Shown piece after piece: positions 32,323 through 40,691 of a stretch of 64,000 bases of DNA (the first letter of the stretch is position 1; every line of letters starts with the position of its first letter). The position numbers and the translations under genes are program-made. Location of the stretch: assembly GCF_042654365.1 (NCBI RefSeq), contig NZ_JBHSGG010000022.1, forward strand, positions 36,835-100,834, given 5' to 3'. The notes under the pieces were generated by a model, which saw only the letters and a program-made list of their open reading frames with translations, made no database searches and had not been told where the DNA came from. Source of the stretch: Coralloluteibacterium thermophilum. GTDB lineage: Bacteria > Pseudomonadota > Gammaproteobacteria > Xanthomonadales > Xanthomonadaceae.

Positions 32323-33717
32323 TCACTCCCAGCAGCGGTCGGTGCGCCCGGTGGGCGTGGCCTCGCGGGGGCAACGGCGGATGTCGATGCGCCCGTCCTC
32401 GTCCTCGCTGCGCACGCGGGCACCGCGCGGGCCCGAGAGCTCGAAGGCGTCGTACAGGCGCCCGGTGGCGGTGCGCGCCTCGTAGCGCAGGCGGCCGTCG
32501 GCGATGCGGATCACCTGGAACAGCTGGGTGTCCTCGGCGATCGGATGCATGGTGCCCTCGGCGAGGTCCGAGAGCCGGTACTGCTTGGCCCCCGCGACCG
32601 ACACCACGTACACCGGCGTGGCCGCGGCGGCGTCCTCGCCGGGACGACGGGCGTAGACGTGGTCGTGCCCCTGCAGCACCAGGTCCACGCGGTGGCGCTC
32701 GATCACCGGCGCCACGTGCTCGCGCAGGGCGACGTTGTTGCGGCCGGCACGCGGCGCGTAGATCGGCTGGTGCATCAGCACGATGCTCCACGGCTGCGGA
32801 TTGTCGGCGAGCACGCCGTCCAGCCACGCGGCCTGTGCCTCCGCCGTGCCGAGGTCGAGCGCGGAGGTGCCGTCGATCACCGCCACGCGCACGCCCTGGT
32901 AGTCGAACCAGTACGTCGTCTCCTCCGCGCCCGGCGCGCCGTTGCGCGGCAGGGCGAAGGTCGCCGGCCAGTGGCGGCCGAGCACGCGGCGCTCCTGCGG
33001 CGTGTCCTCGAACTCCTCGAAGTACTCGTGGTTGCCGGGCGCGGGGGCGTTGGCGAGCATCGGCGCGAGCGGGCCGAGGGCGTCGAACCACTCGCCCCAC
33101 TCGGTGTCGTCCTGGCCGTCGCCGCCGGAGACGAGGTCGCCGGCATGCAGCACCAGCCGCGCGTCCGGCGCATGCCGCTGCGCCTCGCGCATCACCCGCG
33201 TGGTCAGCGAGAGGTTCTTGTTCTGGCTGTCGCCGAAGTACAGCAGGGTCAGCGGCGCCTCGCCGCCGCCGGCGGTGCGATAGTGCGACCAGGCGCTCCA
33301 GGTGCCATCGCCCTGGACGCGGTAGGCGTACAGGGTGTCGGGCTCGAGCCCGTCGATCCGCGCCAGGTGGTGGTGAGCCGCGCCGCTCTCGCTGTCCACC
33401 GCGACCGTACGTGCGGACACGCTGCGGCGGTCGCCCATGTCGGGCGAGTCGCCGGCGACGGCGATCTCCACGACCGGGGCGGACACGGTCGTGCCCGTGC
33501 GCCAGGCGATGCCCAACTCGCGTGCGGCGTCCTCGCCGGGCGAGGCCACCACGCGTTCCGGGAAGGCGCTGGGGGCGTAGCGGATCACCCCCAGCGGCAC
33601 GAGCGTGTTCGGCTCCGCCTGGCCGCGGGCGTCGGCCGCCACCCCGGCGGTGCCGGCGACGGCCAGCAGGGCGAGGACGAGGACCCGCTGCGCGGGCCCG
33701 ACGTGGAAACGGAACAT
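32323..33717 (-). CDS. Secreted purple-acid-type metallophosphoesterase
   Basis: The 464-residue protein has a signal peptide (VLVLALLAVAGTAGVAADARG). An N-terminal fibronectin-like purple acid phosphatase domain follows (LGIAWRTGTTVSAPVVEIA, DGLEPDTLYAYRVQGDG). The calcineurin-type phosphoesterase has TLLYFGDSQ, LVLHAGDLVSGG, NAPAPGNHEYFEEF, IVLMHQPIYA and LVLQGHDHVYARR. These are the D-x-H / GD-x-V / GNHE / H / GHxH metal ligands, the first in a GDSQ variant. It starts at the ATG preceded by AAGGAG. It is second in an operon with the phytase-like lipoprotein, 11 bases downstream, and is likely a phosphate scavenger. Confidence 0.9.
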   Translation of the reverse strand: MFRFHVGPAQRVLVLALLAVAGTAGVAADARGQAEPNTLVPLGVIRYAPSAFPERVVASPGEDAARELGIAWRTGTTVSAPVVEIAVAGDSPDMGDRRSVSARTVAVDSESGAAHHHLARIDGLEPDTLYAYRVQGDGTWSAWSHYRTAGGGEAPLTLLYFGDSQNKNLSLTTRVMREAQRHAPDARLVLHAGDLVSGGDGQDDTEWGEWFDALGPLAPMLANAPAPGNHEYFEEFEDTPQERRVLGRHWPATFALPRNGAPGAEETTYWFDYQGVRVAVIDGTSALDLGTAEAQAAWLDGVLADNPQPWSIVLMHQPIYAPRAGRNNVALREHVAPVIERHRVDLVLQGHDHVYARRPGEDAAAATPVYVVSVAGAKQYRLSDLAEGTMHPIAEDTQLFQVIRIADGRLRYEARTATGRLYDAFELSGPRGARVRSEDEDGRIDIRRCPREATPTGRTDRCWE

Positions 33718-33728
33718 GGGAATCTCCT

Positions 33729-34838
33729 TCAGGCTGCCGGGCAGGCGGGAAGATCGAGCGCGGCGGCGATGTCGCGCCAGTCGAAGGCCACCAGGCCCTG
33801 GTCGTCGTGCACGGCGTAGAGGACGCCGTCCGGGAAGGCGCGGGAGGGGCCGCCGAGCCAGATGCCGTCGGTATTGGCGACCTTGGCGCCGGTGACCGCG
33901 CCGACGTGGGCCAGGCTGGCGCGGTCGAACAGGTGGAACACGGTGCTCTCCTTGCCCTGCTCCGTGGTCAGCCACCAGCCGCCGTCGCCGCACTCGCGCA
34001 GGGCGATGCCCTCGGCCTGGGCCTGGAAGACGTCGCCGCCGACGGTGACCCCGGCGAAGCGGCCGTCGAGGGTGTAGACCTTCAGTTCGTTGGCGTAGCT
34101 CTCGTCCTCCTCGGCGATCAGCAGGCGATCGTGGGCGGGGTCGCCCCAGATCGACTCGACCACGCGCAGCGCGCCGGCCTCGCCGGTGTCGCCGAAGTGC
34201 CCGCGGTGCTCGGCGCGCAGCGCATCGCCGTCCGCCAGCAGGGCATAGCGGTGCACGCGGCGGTCGAGCTCGGCCAGCGGCGGCACCTCGCCGGCGTCGG
34301 TCTCGTAGGAGTCGGTCACGTAGAGTTCGTGGCCCTCGTCGGTGCGCTGCACCCAGAGGCCGTAGGGCTTGACCAGTTCGTCGGCGCCGAAGGTCGCGCG
34401 GTGTTCGAGCCCGGGCAGCGCGAACACCTGAACGCGGCGGTTGTCGCGCTCCACGACGAACAGCAGGTCGTCCGCGACCGCGATGCCGTTGGGCCGCACG
34501 AACTCGCCATCGCCCGTGCCGCGGGCGCCGACGTGGCGCAGGGTCTCGCCGGTGTCGCCGTCGTAGACGACCAGGCGGTCGGTGCTCTTCGCGGTGGCGA
34601 ACACCCAGACCGCGCCGTCGGGCGTCGTCCAGCTCGCCGGCGAGTCGATGTTGTCCTCCGGGGTCATCGCCGAGACGAAGCGCTCCTCCACCACCTGCAG
34701 CGCGCGCGTCTCCTGCGGCGTGTCCCCTGCCGCCGCGTCCGGGGCGGGAACGACGGGCGGACGGTCGCGCTCACAGCAGCCGGCGAGGACGAGACTGGCC
34801 GCGAGGGCGAGCGGGGCGAACGGGAAACCTCGATGCAT
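33729..34838 (-). CDS. Phytase-like beta-propeller lipoprotein
   Basis: The 369-residue protein has a lipoprotein signal with lipobox LVLAGC at the end of the hydrophobic stretch. The body matches the 3-phytase (beta-propeller phytase) family: DNIDSPASWTTPDGAVWVFATAKSTDRLVVYDGDTG, RPNGIAVADDLLFVVERDNRRVQVF, KPYGLWVQ, EGIALRECGDGGWWLTTEQG, DGIWLGG and the final FPDGVLYAVHDDQGLVAFDWRDIAAAL. Phytases release phosphate from inositol phosphates, using calcium. Active-site acids are present but were not mapped one by one. First gene of the operon with the phosphoesterase; a probable Pho box lies upstream. Confidence 0.82.
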   Translation of the reverse strand: MHRGFPFAPLALAASLVLAGCCERDRPPVVPAPDAAAGDTPQETRALQVVEERFVSAMTPEDNIDSPASWTTPDGAVWVFATAKSTDRLVVYDGDTGETLRHVGARGTGDGEFVRPNGIAVADDLLFVVERDNRRVQVFALPGLEHRATFGADELVKPYGLWVQRTDEGHELYVTDSYETDAGEVPPLAELDRRVHRYALLADGDALRAEHRGHFGDTGEAGALRVVESIWGDPAHDRLLIAEEDESYANELKVYTLDGRFAGVTVGGDVFQAQAEGIALRECGDGGWWLTTEQGKESTVFHLFDRASLAHVGAVTGAKVANTDGIWLGGPSRAFPDGVLYAVHDDQGLVAFDWRDIAAALDLPACPAA

Positions 34839-34885
34839 CGGCGATCCTGTGCGTCGGCGCGCGGGCTCTGCGCATTGGGGCCGGC

Positions 34886-34919
34886 ACTCTAGGTCGAACG
34901 CGTGACGCGGCCATGACAG
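34886..34919 (-). promoter_or_regulatory. Probable Pho box and -10 of the phytase/phosphoesterase operon
   Basis: On the minus strand, CTGTCAT at 34919-34913 is followed after 4 bases (GGCC) by GCGTCAC at 34908-34902. This is the 11-base direct-repeat spacing of PhoB sites (consensus CTGTCAT repeated). Ten bases further, TAGAGT (34891-34886) sits where PhoB-dependent promoters have their -10. The start codon is 47 bases downstream of this box. The first half is a perfect match, the second half weak. Confidence 0.7.
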
Positions 34920-35001
34920 AACTGTCACGTACCTGACTGCCGGGTCACCGCGCGGCGCAGGGTCGCGCGGGTTTCAGGAGCCGTCGCATGACGGCTGTGT
35001 G

Positions 35002-35232
35002 TCAGGCGCCGCCGAGGTAGTCGCGCACGCCGGCCGCGTCGAAGGGCCAGCCGAGGTCGTCGTCGCGACCGGCCACGTGCAGCACCGGCACCCGTGTGCC
35101 GTAGCGCGCCTCGAGGGCGGGGTCGCCGTCGATCCACACGGTCTCGAAGTCGGGGATGCGGGCGGTGGCCAGGACGTCCAGGGCCTGGTCGCAGAGCGGA
35201 CAGTCGTCGCGCTGGTAGAGGACGATCGGCAT
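35002..35232 (-). CDS. Glutaredoxin-like thiol protein (DUF836)
   Basis: The 76-residue protein has a thioredoxin-fold pattern: MPIVLYQRDDCPLCDQALDVL with CPLC as the redox pair, then FETVWIDGDPALEARYGTRVPVLHV (cis-Pro in RVPV) and GWPFDAAGVRDYL. This is the glutaredoxin-like DUF836 family (YruB-type). The upstream frame is open, but MPIVLY is the natural start of the first strand. The gene is divergent from sdaA with a 94-base spacer. Its partner is unknown. Confidence 0.85.
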   Translation of the reverse strand: MPIVLYQRDDCPLCDQALDVLATARIPDFETVWIDGDPALEARYGTRVPVLHVAGRDDDLGWPFDAAGVRDYLGGA

Positions 35233-35326
35233 GCGGCGGCGCAGCGTGTGCAGGATGCGGAAGCCATAGAATAGGCGGCTTCCCCGCGCCCCGGCGCGGG
35301 CGCTCCGCGAACGCTCCAGGACGTCC

Positions 35327-36709
<1,383 letters not shown>

Positions 36710-36870
36710 CGCCGGCGCGATTGCGCACTCCGTCACATCTTCCGCGATCCGCGCCCGACCGATGACCTCCGGGCCACGGCCGCCCCTGCGCGGTCAGTTA
36801 TCGTTGTGAAGGAAGTGTGCGGCCACAGGGGGTTGCGCCGATTCCGCCAGGACGCAAAGGCAGGCATGCA

Positions 36871-37413
36871 ATGCTGGGGGTGGTGTTCACCGAGTTCCTC
36901 GATTTCGTCGCAGCCGGCCACGGCGAGGAAGCGCTCGAACGCGTCATCGAGGAAGCGGCACTGGACCACGGCGGCGCCTACACCGCCATCGGCCTCTACG
37001 ACGCCGACGAACTGCGTCGCCTGGCGGCCGCCCTCGCCGCCTGCACCGGCCGGGAGGCCGACGCGCTCCTGCTCGAATTCGGAACCCGGCTCGGCGCGGC
37101 GCTGATCGAGCGCTATCCGCAGGTCTTCGCCGGGCACGCGGACCTGTTCGACCTGCTCTGCGGCCTCGGCGGGCACATCCGCGACGTGCTGCACATGCTC
37201 GACCCGCAGGCGGACGCGCCGGTCTTCCGCGGCGAGGTGGTCTCGCCCGCCCGCATGCGCCTGGACTACCGCTCGTCCGCGCCGCTGCCGCCGCTGGCGC
37301 AGGGCCTGGTGCTGGCCGCGGCCGCGCACTACGGCACGCCCGTCTCCATCGTCGCCGGCCCGGCGCCCGACGCGCGCGCGGACGTCGTGCGCTTCGACAT
37401 CCGCAGGCGATGA
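36871..37413 (+). CDS. H-NOX (heme NO/oxygen-binding) protein with altered YxSxR motif
   Basis: The 180-residue protein has the HNOB pattern: MLGVVFTEFLDFVAAGHGEEALERVIEEAAL, GAYTAIGLYDADELRRL, GTRLGAALIERYP and DLFDLLCGLGGHIRDVLHMLDP. The histidine in GGHIRDV falls at residue 102, the position of the proximal heme ligand in characterised H-NOX proteins. The propionate-binding YxSxR motif reads Y133-R-S135-S-A137, so the arginine is replaced by alanine. It overlaps a GGDEF-EAL gene by 4 bases, the classic arrangement in which NO-bound H-NOX controls c-di-GMP turnover. Whether heme still binds normally needs testing. Confidence 0.85.
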   Translation: MLGVVFTEFLDFVAAGHGEEALERVIEEAALDHGGAYTAIGLYDADELRRLAAALAACTGREADALLLEFGTRLGAALIERYPQVFAGHADLFDLLCGLGGHIRDVLHMLDPQADAPVFRGEVVSPARMRLDYRSSAPLPPLAQGLVLAAAAHYGTPVSIVAGPAPDARADVVRFDIRRR

Positions 37414-38921
37414 CGACCTCCGCGACGGACACCGCCGACACGCGACGCGCGCTCGAACGCGCGCAGCGGCGCGCCGGCCGCGAACGCCGGGCGCGCGAGG
37501 CCGCCGAGGCGCTGTTCGAGTCCCGCGTCCGGGAACTCTGCGCGCTCAACCGGCGGCTGGCGGAGCTGACCGCCCGCCTGGAGGAGCGCGTGGCGGAACG
37601 CACCCGCGAATCCGCCGTCGAGCGCGAACGCGCGCTCGCCCTCGCCGAGCACGATCCGCTCACCGGGCTCGCCAACCGGGCCCGCTACCTGCGGGTGCTG
37701 GGCGACGCGGTGCGCGCGGCGCGCGACGAGGGCCGCCGCGCGGTCCTGATGCTGGTCGACGTGGACGCCTTCCGCGAGGTCAACGACACCTTCGGCCACG
37801 AGGCTGGCGACGCCTTCCTGCGCCTCTTCGCCGACCGGCTGGTGGCGGCCGCCGGCGAGGACGGCTTCGTCGCCCGCCTCGGCGGCGACGAGTTCGCGGT
37901 CCTGTATCCCGAACGGGCCGACCCCGCGGCGGCATCGGCCGCCGCGCTGCACGCCGAGATCTGCCAGCCGCTGGCGCACAACGGCATCGTGCTGGAGGTC
38001 TCCTGCTCGGCCGGCGTCGCCTGCCTGACCGCGGACACCGACGACACCGCGACCCTGCAGCGCGACGCCGACATCGCACTGCGCGCCGCCAAGGCCGCCG
38101 GCCGCCGCCAGTGCGTCGCGATCGACGCCGCCATGCGCGAGGCCGTCGTGCTCCGCCAGCGCCTCGAAAGCGAACTGGCCGCCGCCATCGCCGAGGGGCA
38201 GATCCGGGCCTGGTTCCAGCCGATCGTCGACCTCGGCAGCCGCCGCTGCATCGGCGCCGAAGCGCTGGCCCGCTGGCACCACCCCGAGTTCGGCGTGCTC
38301 GAGCCGGCGGTGTTCATCCCGCTGATGGAGAAGCAGGGGCTCGCCGACGCCCTGTTCCGGGCCGTGCTGCGCGACGCCTGCGTGGCGCTGCGGCCGCTGG
38401 CCGCGCGCGGGGCCCTGCGGCACCTGTCGGTGAACGTCTCGCCCAGCCAGTTCCGTTTCGGCACGCTGGGCGCGGACGTTCTCGCCATCCTGGAGGAAAC
38501 CGGTTTCCCGCCGCAGGTGCTGGTGCTCGAGATCACCGAGGCCGTGCTCCTGCTGGAGCTCTCGCACACCCGCGACACCCTGGTGCAGCTGTGCGCGCAA
38601 GGCGCGCGGGTGGCGCTGGACGATTTCGGTACTGGCTACTCCAACCTCGCCTACCTGCGCTCGCTGCCGGTGCACTGCGTGAAGCTCGACAAGTCGCTCA
38701 CCGCCGGGGTGGAGGACGACCCCCGCGCGGGCAGGCTGATCCGCGCCTTCGTGCAGATGGCCGGGACCCTCGAACTGGAGCTGGTCGCCGAGGGCGTGGA
38801 GGCGGCGGCGCAGGCGGAATGGCTGGCCGCGGCCGGCTGCGTGCTCCAGCAGGGCTACCACTTCGAGCGGCCGCTGCCGGCGGAGCGCCTGGAGGCCGTC
38901 TTCGGCCGCGACGGAACCTGA
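37410..38921 (+). CDS. Diguanylate cyclase/phosphodiesterase (GGDEF-EAL)
   Basis: The 503-residue soluble protein has an N-terminal basic coiled coil (residues ~10-75), then a GGDEF domain with an intact site (GGDEF at 158-162, in RLGGDEFAVL). The EAL domain has GAEALARWHHPE (EAL at 284-286), NVSPSQFRF, EITEAVLLL, DDFGTGYSNLAYLRSLPV and EGVEAAAQ. Both catalytic signatures look intact, so it could make or degrade c-di-GMP. In H-NOX-linked homologues, NO-bound H-NOX shifts this balance. No membrane helices are seen. Translation is coupled to the H-NOX gene. Confidence 0.94.
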   Translation: MTTSATDTADTRRALERAQRRAGRERRAREAAEALFESRVRELCALNRRLAELTARLEERVAERTRESAVERERALALAEHDPLTGLANRARYLRVLGDAVRAARDEGRRAVLMLVDVDAFREVNDTFGHEAGDAFLRLFADRLVAAAGEDGFVARLGGDEFAVLYPERADPAAASAAALHAEICQPLAHNGIVLEVSCSAGVACLTADTDDTATLQRDADIALRAAKAAGRRQCVAIDAAMREAVVLRQRLESELAAAIAEGQIRAWFQPIVDLGSRRCIGAEALARWHHPEFGVLEPAVFIPLMEKQGLADALFRAVLRDACVALRPLAARGALRHLSVNVSPSQFRFGTLGADVLAILEETGFPPQVLVLEITEAVLLLELSHTRDTLVQLCAQGARVALDDFGTGYSNLAYLRSLPVHCVKLDKSLTAGVEDDPRAGRLIRAFVQMAGTLELELVAEGVEAAAQAEWLAAAGCVLQQGYHFERPLPAERLEAVFGRDGT

Positions 38922-38941
38922 GTCCGGGGCCACCGCGGCGC

Positions 38942-38947
38942 TATACT
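38942..38947 (+). promoter_or_regulatory. Candidate -10 (TATACT) of the MFS gene
   Basis: TATACT lies 38 bases before the GTG start of the exporter, in a 64-base spacer after the GGDEF-EAL stop. Confidence 0.4.
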
Positions 38948-38985
38948 GCGCCGCACAACGGACGCCCGGCGTCCCCGGAGTCAAC

Positions 38986-40194
38986 GTGTCCGCAGTCCCC
39001 CAATCCGTCCCGTCCCGCGATGCGCGCCTGACCGAGTTCGCGCTGGCGGTGGGCGGGTTCGGCATCGGCACCGGCGAGTTCGCGATCATGGGCCTGCTGC
39101 CCCAGGTGGCGGCCGAGCTGGGCGTCAGCGAACCGGTCGCCGGCCACGCCATCAGCGCCTACGCGCTGGGCGTGGTGGTGGGGGCGCCGCTGCTGGCGGT
39201 GATCGCCGCGCGCCTGCCGCGCCGCGCCGTGCTGCTCGGCCTGATGCTGCTGTTCGCGCTGGGCAACGTGGCCAGCGCACTGGCGGCCGGCTACGGGCAG
39301 CTGCTGGCCTTCCGCTTCCTCGCCGGACTGCCGCACGGCGCCTTCTTCGGCGTCGCCTCCCTGGTGGTGGCGGGCATGGTGGACCCGGGCAAGCGTGCCC
39401 AGGCGGTCGGACGGGTCATGCTCGGCCTGACCGTCGCCCTGCTGATCGGCACGCCGCTGGCGACCTGGTTCGGGCAGACCCTCAGCTGGCGCGCGGCCTT
39501 CGCCACCGTCGGCGGCATCGCCCTCGTCACCATGCTGCTGGTGCGGCTGTTCGTGCCGGCGACGCCCGGAGACCGCGACGCCAGCCCGCTGCGCGAGCTC
39601 GGCGCGCTGCGCCGTCCGCAGGTCTGGCTGACCCTGGCGACCGGCGCGATCGGCTTCGGCGGCATGTTCGCCGTGTTCAGCTACATCACGCCGACCCTGG
39701 TCGAGGTCTCGCAGGTGCCCGAGCGCTGGGTGCCGCTGGTGCTGGCGGTGTTCGGCGCAGGCGGCGTGGTCGGCAACACCCTGGGCGCCGCCCTCGCCGA
39801 CCGCGCGCTCAAGCCCGCCATCGCCGGCCTGCTGGCCTGGAACATGTGCGTGCTGCTGGTCTTCGTCGCGGCCGCGCACAACCCGTGGACCGCAGCCCTG
39901 CTGGTGTTCCTCGTCGGCACCGGCGGCGGGCTGGTGCCGGCCCTGCAGGTGCGGCTGATGGACACCGCCGCCGACGCGCAGACCCTCGCCGCGGCGCTCA
40001 ACCACGCCGCCTTCAACATGGCCAACGCCCTGGGTGCCTGGCTGGGCGGGCTCACCGTGCTCGCCGGCCACGGCTGGACCTCGACCGGCTGGGTCGGCGC
40101 CGCGCTGGCCTTCGCCGGCCTGCTGGTCTTCCTCGCCGCCGTCGCGCTGGAGCGCCGCCGGGTCCGCACCGACGCCTGCGCCGCGCTCGGCTGA
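38986..40194 (+). CDS. MFS exporter (DHA1, AraJ-like)
   Basis: The 402-residue protein has 12 predicted membrane helices. It carries the GFGIGTGEFAIMGLLPQVAAELGVS start typical of AraJ/YdhP-type sugar-efflux DHA1 members, plus RFLAGLPHGAFFGVASLVVAGMV and NHAAFNMANALGAWLGG. Substrates of this subgroup are sugars, drugs or purine derivatives; none can be assigned here. The start is the GTG at 38986 (MSAVPQSVP), near a GGAG site. It appears to have its own promoter. Confidence 0.9.
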   Translation: MSAVPQSVPSRDARLTEFALAVGGFGIGTGEFAIMGLLPQVAAELGVSEPVAGHAISAYALGVVVGAPLLAVIAARLPRRAVLLGLMLLFALGNVASALAAGYGQLLAFRFLAGLPHGAFFGVASLVVAGMVDPGKRAQAVGRVMLGLTVALLIGTPLATWFGQTLSWRAAFATVGGIALVTMLLVRLFVPATPGDRDASPLRELGALRRPQVWLTLATGAIGFGGMFAVFSYITPTLVEVSQVPERWVPLVLAVFGAGGVVGNTLGAALADRALKPAIAGLLAWNMCVLLVFVAAAHNPWTAALLVFLVGTGGGLVPALQVRLMDTAADAQTLAAALNHAAFNMANALGAWLGGLTVLAGHGWTSTGWVGAALAFAGLLVFLAAVALERRRVRTDACAALG

Positions 40195-40207
40195 GGCCGC
40201 GGCGCCG

Positions 40208-40213
40208 TATCAT
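40208..40213 (+). promoter_or_regulatory. Candidate leaderless -10 (TATCAT) of the DUF6164 gene
   Basis: TATCAT, then CGGCGG, then the ATG at 40220. This arrangement is identical to that at 22598. Confidence 0.5.
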
Positions 40214-40219
40214 CGGCGG

Positions 40220-40582
40220 ATGCCGAGACTGCTCCTCAACCTGCGCAACGTGCCCGACGACGAGGCCGACGAGGTGCGCGCGCTCATGCGCGACAACCGC
40301 ATCGAGATCTACGAGACGCCGGCCAACCGCTGGGGCATCTCCGCGGCGGGCATCTGGGTGCGCGACGACGAGGACTGGCCGCGCGCCCGGCGCCTGATGG
40401 ACGACTACCAGCTCGAACGCCGCACCCGCGTCCGCGAGGCGCTCGCCGAGGCCCGCCGCGACGGCAGCGCCGAGACCTTCTGGTCGCTGCTGCGCGCGCG
40501 TCCGCTGCAGGTGCTCGGCATCCTCGCGGCGGTCGTCTTCATCGCGGCGCTGAGCGCCCTGCCCTTCCTGCTGCTGCGCTAG
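40220..40582 (+). CDS. DUF6164 family small membrane protein
   Basis: The 120-residue protein has an N-terminal small domain (LLLNLRNVPDDEADEVRALMRDNRIEIYETPANRWGISAAGIWVRDDED), a charged helix and a C-terminal membrane helix (PLQVLGILAAVVFIAALSALPFLLL). The pattern corresponds to DUF6164, conserved in gammaproteobacteria and of unknown function. It resembles in design the DUF2007-like protein at 3642. Leaderless transcription is likely from the TATCAT box. Confidence 0.8.
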   Translation: MPRLLLNLRNVPDDEADEVRALMRDNRIEIYETPANRWGISAAGIWVRDDEDWPRARRLMDDYQLERRTRVREALAEARRDGSAETFWSLLRARPLQVLGILAAVVFIAALSALPFLLLR

Positions 40583-40584
40583 GA

Positions 40585-40630
40585 GGCCGCTCCCACACCG
40601 CCGCCCGCGTGGGAGCGGCTTCAGCCGCGA
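40585..40630. repeat. REP-like inverted repeat, copy 2
   Basis: GGCCGCTCCCAC (40585-40596) faces GTGGGAGCGGCT (40609-40620), which continues into the same 22-base word found at 4912-4933 without mismatch. Confidence 0.75.
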
Positions 40631-40691
40631 CCCGCCGGCAACGCGCCGCTGCGGTGGGGACGCTGACGAGCCCTGCGCGCCGACCTCCGGC

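Noticed and set aside
30930..34892. A 1320-codon plus-strand open frame across GTPase, phosphoesterase and phytase genes
   Set aside because: It is a shadow of three real genes with clear motifs on the correct strands.
36815..36870. Leader of the H-NOX gene with CACAGGG and GGACGCAAAGGC, similar to the core of c-di-GMP-I riboswitches (GGACGCAAAGCC)
   Set aside because: The CAAACC segment, the tetraloop helix and the second helix are missing, and the ATG follows within about ten bases. An Infernal search with RF01051 would settle it.
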